This document shows, one piece after another, positions 8,389 to 16,657 of a DNA stretch of 64,000 nucleotides. How positions within the stretch are numbered: the stretch's first letter is position 1; each line of letters starts with the position of its first letter. Where the stretch lies: positions 62,001 to 126,000 of the forward strand of contig NZ_SMKX01000005.1 of assembly GCF_004349055.1 (NCBI RefSeq), in the 5' to 3' direction. Made by a program: the position numbers and the translations under genes. The stretch is from Kribbella antibiotica (GTDB lineage Bacteria > Actinomycetota > Actinomycetes > Propionibacteriales > Kribbellaceae). A model generated the notes under the pieces. That model saw nothing but the letters and a program-made list of their open reading frames with translations. It did no database searches and was not told where the DNA came from.

Positions 8389-9369
8389 ATGGCCGGATCA
8401 CCGCCCTACGCTGAGTTCGTGCCATCACATCGGGTTGCCATCGTTGTCCCGGCCACGTTCACGCTGTTCGAGCTCGGGGTTGCCGTTGAGGCGTTTGCTG
8501 CGCCTTGGTACGACGTCGCGGTGTGTACTGCCCAACCGAGCGGAGCCTCGGCGCGCGGCGGACTGTTCACCGCGCAAATCGCGCACGGGATGGAGGCGGT
8601 TGATGCCGCCGACACCATCGTCGTACCGGAGGCGCGGTCGGTGGACGACCCCGCCGAGCTCGAGGTCCTGGCGGCGCTTCGGCGGGCCCACGACCGGGGT
8701 GCGCGGCTAGCGTCGTTCTGCTCAGGCGCATTCGTGCTGGCGGCGGCCGGCGTACTGGATGGGCGGCGGGCGACGACGCACTGGAAGTACGCGCGGCAGC
8801 TCGCCGAGCGTTACCCGCAGATCCAGGTCGAGCCGAACGTCCTGTACGTCGACGAGGGCCACGTGCTGACATCGGCAGGTACTGCGGCCGGGGTGGATCT
8901 GTCGCTGCACATGATTCGGAGCGATCACGGGGCCGCGGTGGCTCGGCAGATCGCTCGCGCGATGGTCGTCCCGCCGCATCGCGAGGGCGGGCAGGCGCAA
9001 TACATCATGACGCCGGTACCGACCTCGTCCGGTCGCGAGGATGGCGTGAACGCGGTGCTGGTCCAGGTCGCCGACAACCTGGACCGCGACTACTCGGTGG
9101 CAGAGATGGCCGCGATGGCGATCATGTCACCACGGCACTTCTCGCGCCGCTTCCGCGAAGCAACCGGTACGACGCCCAACCAGTGGCTGCTGTCGATGCG
9201 CCTGACCCGCGTCCGCGAGTTGCTCGAGGAGACCGACGAGTCGATCGACACGATCGCCCGCCTGGTCGGTTTCGGCAGCAGCATCACCCTGCGACACCAC
9301 TTCCTTCGCACCCTGCAAACCTCGCCGAGCGCGTATCGCAAGACGTTCCGCGAACCTACTGTGGCGTGA
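8389..9369 (+). CDS. GlxA-type AraC regulator with DJ-1/PfpI domain
   Basis: Residues ~12-180 form a DJ-1/PfpI glutamine-amidotransferase-like domain (HRVAVIVVPATFTLFELGVA-like start, and the elbow ASFCSGAFVLAAAG containing Cys). Residues ~210-326 are an AraC helix-turn-helix pair (MAIMSPRHFSRRFREATGTT, then IDTIARLVGFGSSITLRHHF). This is the GlxA/FtrA architecture, a transcription activator of small metabolic operons. The start is uncertain: GTG 8386, ATG 8389 and GTG 8419 are all possible, and none has a good ribosome binding site. The last 14 bases overlap the converging rhodanese gene. Confidence 0.88.
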   Translation: MAGSPPYAEFVPSHRVAIVVPATFTLFELGVAVEAFAAPWYDVAVCTAQPSGASARGGLFTAQIAHGMEAVDAADTIVVPEARSVDDPAELEVLAALRRAHDRGARLASFCSGAFVLAAAGVLDGRRATTHWKYARQLAERYPQIQVEPNVLYVDEGHVLTSAGTAAGVDLSLHMIRSDHGAAVARQIARAMVVPPHREGGQAQYIMTPVPTSSGREDGVNAVLVQVADNLDRDYSVAEMAAMAIMSPRHFSRRFREATGTTPNQWLLSMRLTRVRELLEETDESIDTIARLVGFGSSITLRHHFLRTLQTSPSAYRKTFREPTVA

Positions 9370-9775
9370 CCAGGTCAAAGCCTTCGTCCTTCCAGCCCTC
9401 GATCCCGCCGATCATCTTCTTCACCGGCCGCCCCAGCAACGCAAGCCGCAACGCCGCCCGGTCCGCACCGTTGCAGTGCGGACCGTTGCAGTAGACAACA
9501 AACGTCGTACCGTCGGGGAAGTCCTTGAGGTTCCGCTCGTTGAGCCGCCCGTGCGGCAGATTCACCGCCCCCGGCACATGCCCGGCGGTGAAACTCGCCG
9601 GCCCCCGCACATCAAGCAACACAAACCTCGCCGCCCCCGTCGACAACTCCTGATGCACATCCCAGCAATCAGCCTCAAACCGCAGCAGAGCTTGAAAATG
9701 CGCCGCCGCGTCAGCTGACTCAGCGGGCGCATGCTCGGTCACCGGAAAGCGGGTCGGTACGACGGTCGTCGTCAT
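9356..9775 (-). CDS. Single-domain rhodanese-like sulfurtransferase
   Basis: A 139-residue protein with one rhodanese domain: ARFVLLDVRGPASFTAGHVP, GAVNLPHGRLNE and the active-site loop FVVYCNGPHCNGADRAALRL, whose first Cys would carry the persulfide. The end GGIEGWKDEGF is typical. Such proteins move sulfane sulfur or detoxify cyanide; the true acceptor is unknown. The ATG at 9775 is preceded by AAGGAGA at good spacing, which rules out the longer upstream frame. Its 3' end overlaps the GlxA-type gene on the other strand. Confidence 0.88.
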   Translation of the reverse strand: MTTTVVPTRFPVTEHAPAESADAAAHFQALLRFEADCWDVHQELSTGAARFVLLDVRGPASFTAGHVPGAVNLPHGRLNERNLKDFPDGTTFVVYCNGPHCNGADRAALRLALLGRPVKKMIGGIEGWKDEGFDLVTPQ

Positions 9776-9917
9776 CAGGCGTCTCCTTCGTGGCTGGTGC
9801 CCCCACTCTGACGCGCCAATGCCTGTCCCGCCGAGTGCCAACACAGCCCCCATCCGCTCAAATCCAGCCGATTCACAGTGGAGGGTGGTGCGGCCCGGCA
9901 CGTGGCTAAGGTACTGG

Positions 9918-10496
9918 CTAGGTCGGGGGCCAGGTGGTGGTGTCGAGGATGCCTAGGGTGTAGGCGCGGGCGATGAGGGCAACGCGATTGGGCACCCGGA
10001 ACCTGTCGAGCAAGCGGTTGAGGTGGTAGTTGACGCCGTCTGCGGTGAGGCCGAGCTGGTGGGCGGCCTGCGCTGAGGTCGCGCCTCCGGCGGTCAGCCG
10101 GAGGACGGCCAGCTCACGATCGGTCAGGTCCGGTACGTCGGCACTCTCGATCGGCGTGCGCACCAGCGTGAGCAGCAGAACGGTGAGGCCGTAGTCGGAG
10201 AGGACCTGAATCGTCAGTGTGCCCGCGCCGGTCGGCCAGCGGACCATCAGATCACCGCGTCGGCGTCGCCGGTTGCTCAGGCTGCCGAGCACCCGGTCGT
10301 ACTCCTGGGCGTCGTTGGGCTGGAGCAGGTCGTTGATCTGGCGCGCCCGCAGCTTCATCGGTGTCGTGCCGAGCAACTGGGCGAAGGCCGGGTTGACGTC
10401 GACCAGTACGCCGTCGCCCAGGCAGAGGCCGGTCGGCGTCGGGAGCCGGTCCATCAGCATCATGAATCTGTTCCGCCACGCGGTTGCATCGTCCAT
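9918..10496 (-). CDS. PAS-LuxR transcriptional regulator (PimM-like)
   Basis: At 192 residues it joins a PAS domain (about 15-110, including GDGVLVDVNPAFAQLLGTTP) to a C-terminal LuxR/GerE helix-turn-helix (LTDRELAVLRLTAGGATSAQ, then ADGVNYHLNRLLDRFRV). This is the size and layout of the PAS-LuxR activators such as PimM that control polyene macrolide clusters in Streptomyces. Here it faces the CYP102-like P450 gene across 89 bases containing a 16-base palindrome, so it is probably an oxygen-, redox- or ligand-responsive activator of that gene and of itself. Confidence 0.85.
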   Translation of the reverse strand: MDDATAWRNRFMMLMDRLPTPTGLCLGDGVLVDVNPAFAQLLGTTPMKLRARQINDLLQPNDAQEYDRVLGSLSNRRRRRGDLMVRWPTGAGTLTIQVLSDYGLTVLLLTLVRTPIESADVPDLTDRELAVLRLTAGGATSAQAAHQLGLTADGVNYHLNRLLDRFRVPNRVALIARAYTLGILDTTTWPPT

Positions 10497-10499
10497 TTG

Positions 10500-10515
10500 C
10501 TACTAATTCTAGTAG
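10500..10515. promoter_or_regulatory. CT-N12-AG palindrome, probable PAS-LuxR operator
   Basis: CTACTAATTCTAGTAG has perfect 6-base arms around ATTC. The CT-N12-AG frame is shared with lux-type boxes and with the PAS-LuxR (PimM) consensus as I remember it. It lies 4 bases from the PAS-LuxR start codon and 70 bases before the P450 start, the right place for a shared control site. Confidence 0.7.
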
Positions 10516-10585
10516 GGCGATCCGCTCACCGTGCGTTCGCCCGGGGCGAGGCTGGAGGTATCCAGCCGAGCAAGGGAGATCTGCG

Positions 10586-13500
10586 ATGACGAACGTGGCG
10601 GACAGGATCGATACGACCGGGATGCCGCACCCACCCGGCCGGATCCCGGTCGTCGGCGATCTCATGACAGTCACCAGCCAGACCCCGATCCAGGACAACA
10701 CCCGGCTGGTGCGGGAGCTCGGGCCGATCTTCAGCAAGCGGTTCTTCGGCAACGACATCGTGATCGTCGCCGGCGCCGACCTGGTCGCCGAGGTCTCGGA
10801 CGACACCCGTTTCGCCAAGCACGTTGCGCCGGCGCTCGACCGCATTCGGGGTGCCGCCGGGGACGGCCTGTTCACGGCGTACAACGACGAGCCGAACTGG
10901 CAGCTCGCGCACGACATCCTGCTGCCTGCGTTCGCGCTGCAGTCGATCCGCAGCTACCACCCGGCGATGCTTGAGGTGGCCAACCGGCTGACCGTGGCCT
11001 GGGATGGCGCGGCGACGGACAGCCGGCCGGTTGAGGTCACCGATGACATGACTCGGTTGACGCTGGACACGATCGGGCTGACCGGCTTCCGCTACGACTT
11101 CGGGTCGTTCGAATCCGCCGAGCCGCATCCGTTCGTCGAGGCGATGGTCCGCGCACTCGCCCACGCGCAGGCCAAGAGCCGCGAGCTGCCGTGGATCGGC
11201 CCGGTCCTGAATCGTGGCGCCGACGCGCAGTTCGCCGCCGACTCCGAGTTCATGGCGAGCGTCGTCGACGAGGTCGTCCGCCGGCGCAAGGACAGCGGCG
11301 ACACCTCCACCGGCGACCTGCTCGGGCTGATGCTGAACGCGCCGCACCCCGAGTCGGGGGAGCGGCTCGACGAGATCAACATCCGCAACCAGGTCATCAC
11401 CTTCCTGATCGCCGGCCACGAGACCACGTCCGGAGCGCTGTCGTTCGCGCTGTACTACCTGGCGAAGAACCCGGCCGTGCTGCAGCTGGCCCAGGCTGAG
11501 GTCGACGCCCTCTGGGGTGACCAGGATGACCCGCAGCCGACGTTCGAGGAGGTCGGCAAGCTTCGCTATGTCCGGCAGATCCTCAACGAGGCCTTGCGGT
11601 TGTGGCCGACCGCGGGTGCTTTCGCGCGGGAGGCGACCGTGGACACGACGCTCGGCGGTCAGTATCCGATCAAGGCCGGCCAGTGGCTCGTCGTACTGGC
11701 TCCCGCTCTGCACCGCGATCCCGTGTGGGGTGACAACGTCGAGGCCTTCGACCCGTCGCGGTTCAGCCCGGAACGGATGAAGGCTCGGCCGGTGCATGCG
11801 TTCAAGCCGTTCGGAACCGGCGAGCGTGCCTGCATCGGGCGGCAGTTCGCGCTTCACGAGGCGACACTGCTGCTCGGGCTGCTCATCCACCGCTACCGGC
11901 TGCGCGACGATGCCGACTACCAGCTCAAGGTGAAAGAGACACTGACCCTCAAGCCGGAAGGCTTCGAGCTCACCCTCGTACGGCGTACTGCCGCCGAGCG
12001 CTTCGTTCCGGCGCCGGCCGTGGCCACTTCAGCCGTTGATCGCGTTGCCGGCCGGGCGAAGGCTGGGACCGGACTGGCAGTGCTGCACGGGTCCAACCTC
12101 GGAACCTGCCGGGCACTGGCGCGGCAACTCGGTGATGAAGGCACAGACCGCGGTTTCGCGGCAACGGCCGGGCAACTCGACACCGCGGTCGACGCGCTTC
12201 CGACGGATCGGCCGGTGCTGATCGTGGCGGCGTCGTACAACGGGAAGCCCACCGACGACGCAGCAGCCTTTGTGGAGTGGCTGGAGACCAAGCCGGATCT
12301 GACCGGCGTGCAGTACGGCGTGCTCGGGATCGGCGATCGCAACTGGGCGGCGACGTACCAGGTGGTGCCGACGCTGATCGACGAGCGGCTGGCCGAGCTC
12401 GGTGCCGTGCGGTTGGTAGAACGCGGCGAGGCTGACGCCTCCGGGGATCTCGATGGGGAGATCGAGTCGTGGGCGACCGGCTGGTGGAATCGGGTGCTGG
12501 GAGAGGACGGCGACGGCGAGGCCGTTGTCGAGGAGCCGTCGGATCGCCTGTACGACATTCGCGTGCTGACCGGTCCGATCACGGCGGCGCTGGATGCGCG
12601 GTACGAGGTCGAGCCGATGACCGTGCTCGACAATTCCGAATTGGTTGCCGTTGACAACCCACTCGGGCGATCGAAGCGCTACCTGCGGATCCAGTTGCCG
12701 GCCGGTACGACGTATCGCACCGGCGACCACTTGACCGTCGTACCGGACAATCCGGCCGATCTGGTCGACCGGGTTGCGGCGAGGTTCGGGCTGGATCTCG
12801 ATGTCGTGGTCGCGGTCAGCCCGCGGCACAAGACGCGCCGGGCGCTCCCGGTCGACCGGCCGGTGACGATCCGGCAGCTGCTCACGCACTTCACCGAGCT
12901 GCAGAACCCGGCCACCGCGGCGCAGGTCAAGATCCTTGCCGAGAGCAACCCTTGCCCGCCCGAACGACAGGCCCTGGAAGCACTGGCTACGGGAGATCTA
13001 GCTGGTCGGAGCCTGCTGGATCTGCTGGAAGAGTTCCTCGCCTGTGGTCTGTCTGCTGCCGACTTCCTGGAGCTGCTGCTCCCGATTCAGCCGCGGCACT
13101 ACTCGATCTCCTCGTCGTCTGTGACGAGTCCGGGTGAGGTCGAGCTGATTGTCGGCGTGCTGTCGGGGCCGGCCATGAGTGGGCGCGGGACCTTCCGCGG
13201 CATCTCGTCGTACTACCTGTCCGAGGTTGAGCCAGGGACGCAGATCCGCGCTCGGGTTGAGCCGGCGCGCGAGGCGTTCCGGGCGCCTGCGGCCGACGTA
13301 CCGGTGATCATGATCGGTGCCGGGACTGGGATCGCGCCGTTCCGCGGTTTCATCGGGGACCGGGTAGCTCGCGGAGGTGCGCAGGCTGAGGCGTTGTGCT
13401 TCTTCGGGGCGCGGCATCCTGAGGTCGACTATGTGCATCGCGCCGAGTTCGAAGCCGCTGAGCAGGCTGGTGCAGTGTCGATGCGGCCGGCGTTTTCCCG

Positions 13501-13741
13501 GGCTGATGGTCAATACGTCCAGGACCGGATCCGGGCCGACGGCAACGATGTCTGGCGACTGCTCGACGACGGTGCTCGCGTCTATGTCTGCGGTGACGGC
13601 CGTGGGATGGCACCTGCTGTGCGCGCTGCCTTCAAGACGATCTTCCAAGACCACACCGGAGCCGACGAGACGAGCAGCGAGGCGTGGCTGCAAGAGATGC
13701 TCAGCACCGACCGGTACCTCGAAGACGTCTGGGCGGGCTGA
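10586..13741 (+). CDS. Self-sufficient cytochrome P450-CPR fusion (CYP102/P450BM3-like)
   Basis: One 1051-residue chain joins a P450 heme domain to a diflavin reductase. The heme domain shows the I-helix AGHETTSG (276-283) and the heme loop FKPFGTGERACIGRQ with ligand Cys416. An FMN flavodoxin domain follows (LHGSNLGTCRALARQL), then the FAD domain (RHYSISSSS) and NADPH sites (MIGAGTGIAPFRGFI, VYVCGDGRGMAP). The family hydroxylates medium and long fatty acids near the omega end with NADPH and O2. The ATG is preceded by AAGGGAGA. Unlike classical P450BM3, whose regulator is TetR-like, this gene faces a PAS-LuxR gene. Confidence 0.95.
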   Translation: MTNVADRIDTTGMPHPPGRIPVVGDLMTVTSQTPIQDNTRLVRELGPIFSKRFFGNDIVIVAGADLVAEVSDDTRFAKHVAPALDRIRGAAGDGLFTAYNDEPNWQLAHDILLPAFALQSIRSYHPAMLEVANRLTVAWDGAATDSRPVEVTDDMTRLTLDTIGLTGFRYDFGSFESAEPHPFVEAMVRALAHAQAKSRELPWIGPVLNRGADAQFAADSEFMASVVDEVVRRRKDSGDTSTGDLLGLMLNAPHPESGERLDEINIRNQVITFLIAGHETTSGALSFALYYLAKNPAVLQLAQAEVDALWGDQDDPQPTFEEVGKLRYVRQILNEALRLWPTAGAFAREATVDTTLGGQYPIKAGQWLVVLAPALHRDPVWGDNVEAFDPSRFSPERMKARPVHAFKPFGTGERACIGRQFALHEATLLLGLLIHRYRLRDDADYQLKVKETLTLKPEGFELTLVRRTAAERFVPAPAVATSAVDRVAGRAKAGTGLAVLHGSNLGTCRALARQLGDEGTDRGFAATAGQLDTAVDALPTDRPVLIVAASYNGKPTDDAAAFVEWLETKPDLTGVQYGVLGIGDRNWAATYQVVPTLIDERLAELGAVRLVERGEADASGDLDGEIESWATGWWNRVLGEDGDGEAVVEEPSDRLYDIRVLTGPITAALDARYEVEPMTVLDNSELVAVDNPLGRSKRYLRIQLPAGTTYRTGDHLTVVPDNPADLVDRVAARFGLDLDVVVAVSPRHKTRRALPVDRPVTIRQLLTHFTELQNPATAAQVKILAESNPCPPERQALEALATGDLAGRSLLDLLEEFLACGLSAADFLELLLPIQPRHYSISSSSVTSPGEVELIVGVLSGPAMSGRGTFRGISSYYLSEVEPGTQIRARVEPAREAFRAPAADVPVIMIGAGTGIAPFRGFIGDRVARGGAQAEALCFFGARHPEVDYVHRAEFEAAEQAGAVSMRPAFSRADGQYVQDRIRADGNDVWRLLDDGARVYVCGDGRGMAPAVRAAFKTIFQDHTGADETSSEAWLQEMLSTDRYLEDVWAG

Positions 13742-13779
13742 GATGACCTGGCAGATGGAGTGGTCGGTAGGGTGTTGGA

Positions 13780-14541
13780 ATGACTGATCTTGCTGCGAAG
13801 GCTAGTGAGTTACTCCGTCTTCACCACACCGGCGAAACGTTGGTGTTGCCGACAGTTTGGGATGCGTGGTCGGCGCAGGCTGTGGCCGAGGCCGGGTTCC
13901 CGGCCCTGAGTATTGGTAGTCACCCGCTGGCCAATGCGCGCGGGCAGAAAGACAACGAGGGTATGACGCTCGACGACGCCCTGGACGGGATTCGGCGGAT
14001 CACGAGCGCGGTCGACGTACCGGTGACTGCTGATGTCGAGTCGGGGTATGGCACGCCGGCGGCCGAGCTGGTGGAGCGCGTGCTCGAGGCTGGTGCCGCG
14101 GGCATCAACGTCGAGGACACCGTGCACAGTGAGGGTCGGCTGCGGGCGGTTCAGGAGCACGCCGACTACATCGGTGCGCTGCGTGCTGCCGCTGATGCCG
14201 CGGGCGTCGAGCTGGTGATCAACGCCCGGACGGATGCGCTGATCGGCAGGGTGGAGAAGTTCGACGACCCGCTCGGTGAGGCGATTCGCCGTTCGCAGGC
14301 CTGCGAGGCCGCGGGTGCGCGCTCCGTCTACCCGGTCCTGATCCCGAACGCCGAGGCGCTCAGTACCGTGCTGTCGGCGCTCTCCGGCCCGGTCAACGTC
14401 ACCGCGCACCCGGTCAACGGCGCTGCCTCGGGCTCGTTCGAAGAGCTCAAGGCAGCGGGCGTCCAGCGGATCACTTTCGGCCCGCTGCTGCAGGTCGCGC
14501 TCGCCGAGAAGCTGACCGACCTGGTCAAGCCTTGGCGATGA
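13780..14541 (+). CDS. Isocitrate lyase/PEP mutase superfamily protein
   Basis: A 253-residue TIM-barrel protein of the ICL/PEPM superfamily: LVLPTVWDAWSAQAVAEAGF, then VPVTADVESGYGTP with the Mg-binding acidic residues, GINVEDT and VINARTDALIGR. The full isocitrate lyase Cys loop (KKCGH) is not present, so it is more likely an oxaloacetate decarboxylase-, carboxyphosphonoenolpyruvate- or 2-methylisocitrate-lyase-like enzyme. It follows the P450 gene by 38 bases and could be in its transcript. Its 3' end overlaps the converging tautomerase gene by 17 bases. Confidence 0.85.
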   Translation: MTDLAAKASELLRLHHTGETLVLPTVWDAWSAQAVAEAGFPALSIGSHPLANARGQKDNEGMTLDDALDGIRRITSAVDVPVTADVESGYGTPAAELVERVLEAGAAGINVEDTVHSEGRLRAVQEHADYIGALRAAADAAGVELVINARTDALIGRVEKFDDPLGEAIRRSQACEAAGARSVYPVLIPNAEALSTVLSALSGPVNVTAHPVNGAASGSFEELKAAGVQRITFGPLLQVALAEKLTDLVKPWR

Positions 14542-14887
14542 CCTGCTTGGAATAGTTCGCGAGATCGCGGATCTCGACGGTGAGCTGAACGTTCAGACCA
14601 TCGACCGGCTTGAGGTGATCGGCCAGCAGCTTCAGGGTCAGCTCACCCAAGCGGGTCTTGGTCTCTTCGTCGCGACCCGGCAGGATCGCGATCTCCAGGT
14701 GAACCATTGCTTCACCCGGATCGCCGTCACCGATCACGGTCTCCCCGGTCGTCCGGAACCGCGTCTTGAAACCGGGCAGTGAGCTCCCGATCACCTCACC
14801 CCCGCCCGAGTGCAGCGCCAGCGCAAACCCTCGCCGATCGAACGCATCGGCGATGGAGTCGGAGTACTCAACACTGATCTGAGGCAT
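14525..14887 (-). CDS. 5-carboxymethyl-2-hydroxymuconate isomerase-like tautomerase
   Basis: A 120-residue protein starting MPQISVEYSDSIADAF. The Pro exposed after Met removal is the general base of the tautomerase superfamily, and the Pro-x-x-x-x-E-Y start with the length is typical of CHMI (HpaF), which acts in homoprotocatechuate breakdown. No other hpa genes are nearby. It lies 10 bases after the SDR gene on the same strand, so the pair forms an operon, probably controlled by the facing TetR repressor. The start ATG follows directly from the family N-terminus. Confidence 0.82.
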   Translation of the reverse strand: MPQISVEYSDSIADAFDRRGFALALHSGGGEVIGSSLPGFKTRFRTTGETVIGDGDPGEAMVHLEIAILPGRDEETKTRLGELTLKLLADHLKPVDGLNVQLTVEIRDLANYSKQVIAKA

Positions 14888-14897
14888 GTGCCTAGTA

Positions 14898-15647
14898 TCA
14901 GCCCTGGCCCTGACCGTGGTCGACGGGCAGGTTGATGCCGTTGATTCCGGCGGCGTCCGGCGAAGCGAGGAAGGTGACTGCGGCCGCGACCTCCTCAGGA
15001 GTGACGTTGCGGCCGTCGGGCATGGTCGCCGCGAGCTGAGCGAAGAATTCGGCGGTGTCGCCGCCGCCACCCAGCTTCGCCAGGCCAGGCGTCTCGGTGA
15101 TGCCAGGGCTCACAGCGTTCACGCGAATCTTCCGCGGCGCCAGCTCCTGCATCCAGGAGCGGACGAGGTTGCGCCCGGCTGCCTTCGTCGCCGCGTACAC
15201 GCTGCGGCCGGGGCCACCCTTCACCTCGTCGACCGACGCGGTGACGATGACGGACGCGCCGTCGGACAACAGCGGCAGTGCCTTCTCGACGGTGTAGATC
15301 AGCCCCTTGAGGTTGATGTCGATGTGCCGGTCGACGTGCGAGTCGGTGAGCGAGCCCATGGCGCCGCCCTCGGCGATCGACGCGTTCGCGAACAGTACGT
15401 CGATGCGGCCGTAGCGTTCGGCGACTTCGGCGTACAGGCGATCGAGGTCTTCGGGCCGTGCGACATCAGCGGCAACTCCGAGTGTGTCGATGCCGAGTTG
15501 AGCGACGGCCTTGTCGAGCTCCTCCTGCCGGCGGCCGACGATCACGACCGATGCGCCCTCGGCGACGAACCGTTCGGCGGTCGCCAGTCCGATACCGGCG
15601 GTCCCACCGGTGATGACTGCCACCCGGCCGTCCAGAATCCTTGCCAC
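14898..15647 (-). CDS. SDR-family NAD(P)-dependent oxidoreductase
   Basis: A classical short-chain dehydrogenase of 249 residues: TGGTAGIG cofactor motif, VGRRQEE in the NADP-reading loop, a variant NAS in place of NAG, catalytic Ser in VIVTASVDE and YAATKAA (YxxxK). The start is a GTG with AAGGAA upstream. It is the first gene of a two-gene operon with the CHMI-like tautomerase. A 21-base palindrome between it and the TetR gene suggests that TetR represses it. The substrate cannot be read from the sequence. Confidence 0.9.
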   Translation of the reverse strand: MARILDGRVAVITGGTAGIGLATAERFVAEGASVVIVGRRQEELDKAVAQLGIDTLGVAADVARPEDLDRLYAEVAERYGRIDVLFANASIAEGGAMGSLTDSHVDRHIDINLKGLIYTVEKALPLLSDGASVIVTASVDEVKGGPGRSVYAATKAAGRNLVRSWMQELAPRKIRVNAVSPGITETPGLAKLGGGGDTAEFFAQLAATMPDGRNVTPEEVAAAVTFLASPDAAGINGINLPVDHGQGQG

Positions 15648-15672
15648 GACTATTCCTTCCTGACCGCTGAGT

Positions 15673-15682
15673 GGTGATCACC
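15673..15682. promoter_or_regulatory. GGTGATCACC palindrome in SDR leader
   Basis: A perfect 10-base palindrome 26 bases before the SDR start. It may be part of the promoter or a second control site; alone it is weak evidence. Confidence 0.3.
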
Positions 15683-15731
15683 AGCGGCACTGTCCGGCGT
15701 GTTCTTCCTTTCAGGATCTACCACCTACCGT

Positions 15732-15752
15732 ACACTCTGTTCGACATAGTGT
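15732..15752. promoter_or_regulatory. TetR operator between SDR and TetR genes
   Basis: Half-sites ACACTCTGT and ACATAGTGT flank TCG. They are inverted copies with 8 of 9 positions matching, giving a 21-base near-palindrome. It ends 28 bases before the TetR start and lies 85 bases from the SDR start, the standard arrangement for autoregulation plus repression of a divergent operon. Confidence 0.75.
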
Positions 15753-15780
15753 TCGGTTCAGAGTCTCAGGAGTGCCACCG

Positions 15781-16431
15781 ATGCCTTCGATCACGCGTAC
15801 CGCCCCGGATTCCGAGGGAAATCGCCGGGTGGTGGAGACCGCGGTGTATACCGCCGTCCGGACGCTGCTCGACAGCGGTGCGAAGTACACCGAGATCAGC
15901 GTGCAGAAGATCCTGGCCGAGGCAGACATCTCGCGCTCGACGTTCTACGCCCACTTCCGGGACAAGTCCGAGCTCCTCGCGCGGATGGGCCGGTCGCTCA
16001 ACCAGCGGTTCTTCGACGAGGCGACAGCCGACGCAGCGACGATCTGGGACGCGGTGGAATCACCGGACGGTCTGCAGAGCATCACCGAGTTGCTGGCGAA
16101 GGGGGTGGCCCGGCATCGCGAGCACTTCTCCGTCCTGGCGGCCATCAGCGAGACTGCGGCGTACGACGCTGCCGTCAACGACTTCTACACCTCCGGTCTG
16201 GAGGCGTTCGAGGCCAGGGTTCGCGCCGACCTGGAGAAGCGGCTCGGCAGCGCGCTGACCGACAGCAAGCTCAACGCGCGAATCTCGGCCCAGGTCATCG
16301 TCTGGGGCGGCGAGCAGGCGATCGCGCACCACATCAGCACCGAGGACGAGAGCCAGGACGCCGACTTCGCCGCGGAGCTCGCCGCGATCTGGTGGTACGG
16401 CGCCTACAACCGTCGTACCGAATCCTCCTAG
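15781..16431 (+). CDS. TetR-family transcriptional repressor
   Basis: Residues ~15-65 form the TetR helix-turn-helix (VSVQKILAEADISRSTFYAHF-like, with RDKSELLARM after it). The remaining ~150 residues are the helical ligand-binding and dimer domain. The total is 216 residues. I chose ATG 15781 because AGGAG lies eight bases before it; an upstream GTG at 15772 would overlap that site. It faces the SDR/tautomerase operon across a 21-base palindrome, so it probably represses both and responds to the enzymes' substrate. A strong hairpin follows the gene. Confidence 0.88.
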   Translation: MPSITRTAPDSEGNRRVVETAVYTAVRTLLDSGAKYTEISVQKILAEADISRSTFYAHFRDKSELLARMGRSLNQRFFDEATADAATIWDAVESPDGLQSITELLAKGVARHREHFSVLAAISETAAYDAAVNDFYTSGLEAFEARVRADLEKRLGSALTDSKLNARISAQVIVWGGEQAIAHHISTEDESQDADFAAELAAIWWYGAYNRRTESS

Positions 16432-16459
16432 CCGGATCTCCTCCAGCCAGTACCACCAG

Positions 16460-16489
16460 AGGCTCCATCCGGTACGCCGGGTGGAGCCT
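16460..16489 (+). terminator. Hairpin terminator after TetR gene
   Basis: Arms AGGCTCCATCCGG and CCGGGTGGAGCCT pair in 13 positions (one G-U) around a TACG loop, 29 bases after the TetR stop. No T tract follows, as is usual in actinobacteria. It separates the TetR unit from the methyltransferase gene. Confidence 0.75.
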
Positions 16490-16657
16490 CGCTCCTTGTC
16501 GACCGGCCTGTACGCGATGGCGGCCGATTTTTCCAGCGTTTCGGGCCTTGGCGAAACCTCTCGGGTGTGACGCGCCGAACAGTTACCGTGACGAAGCGTC
16601 GGTGAGCAGGCCGGCCGGCGCGGTGTGTCATCCGGTTTCTGGGGCGAGGAGAGCACA

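Noticed and set aside
13780-14541. True isocitrate lyase or phosphonate-forming PEP mutase
   Set aside because: The KKCGH loop of isocitrate lyase is missing, and no phosphonate genes such as a phosphonopyruvate decarboxylase are nearby.
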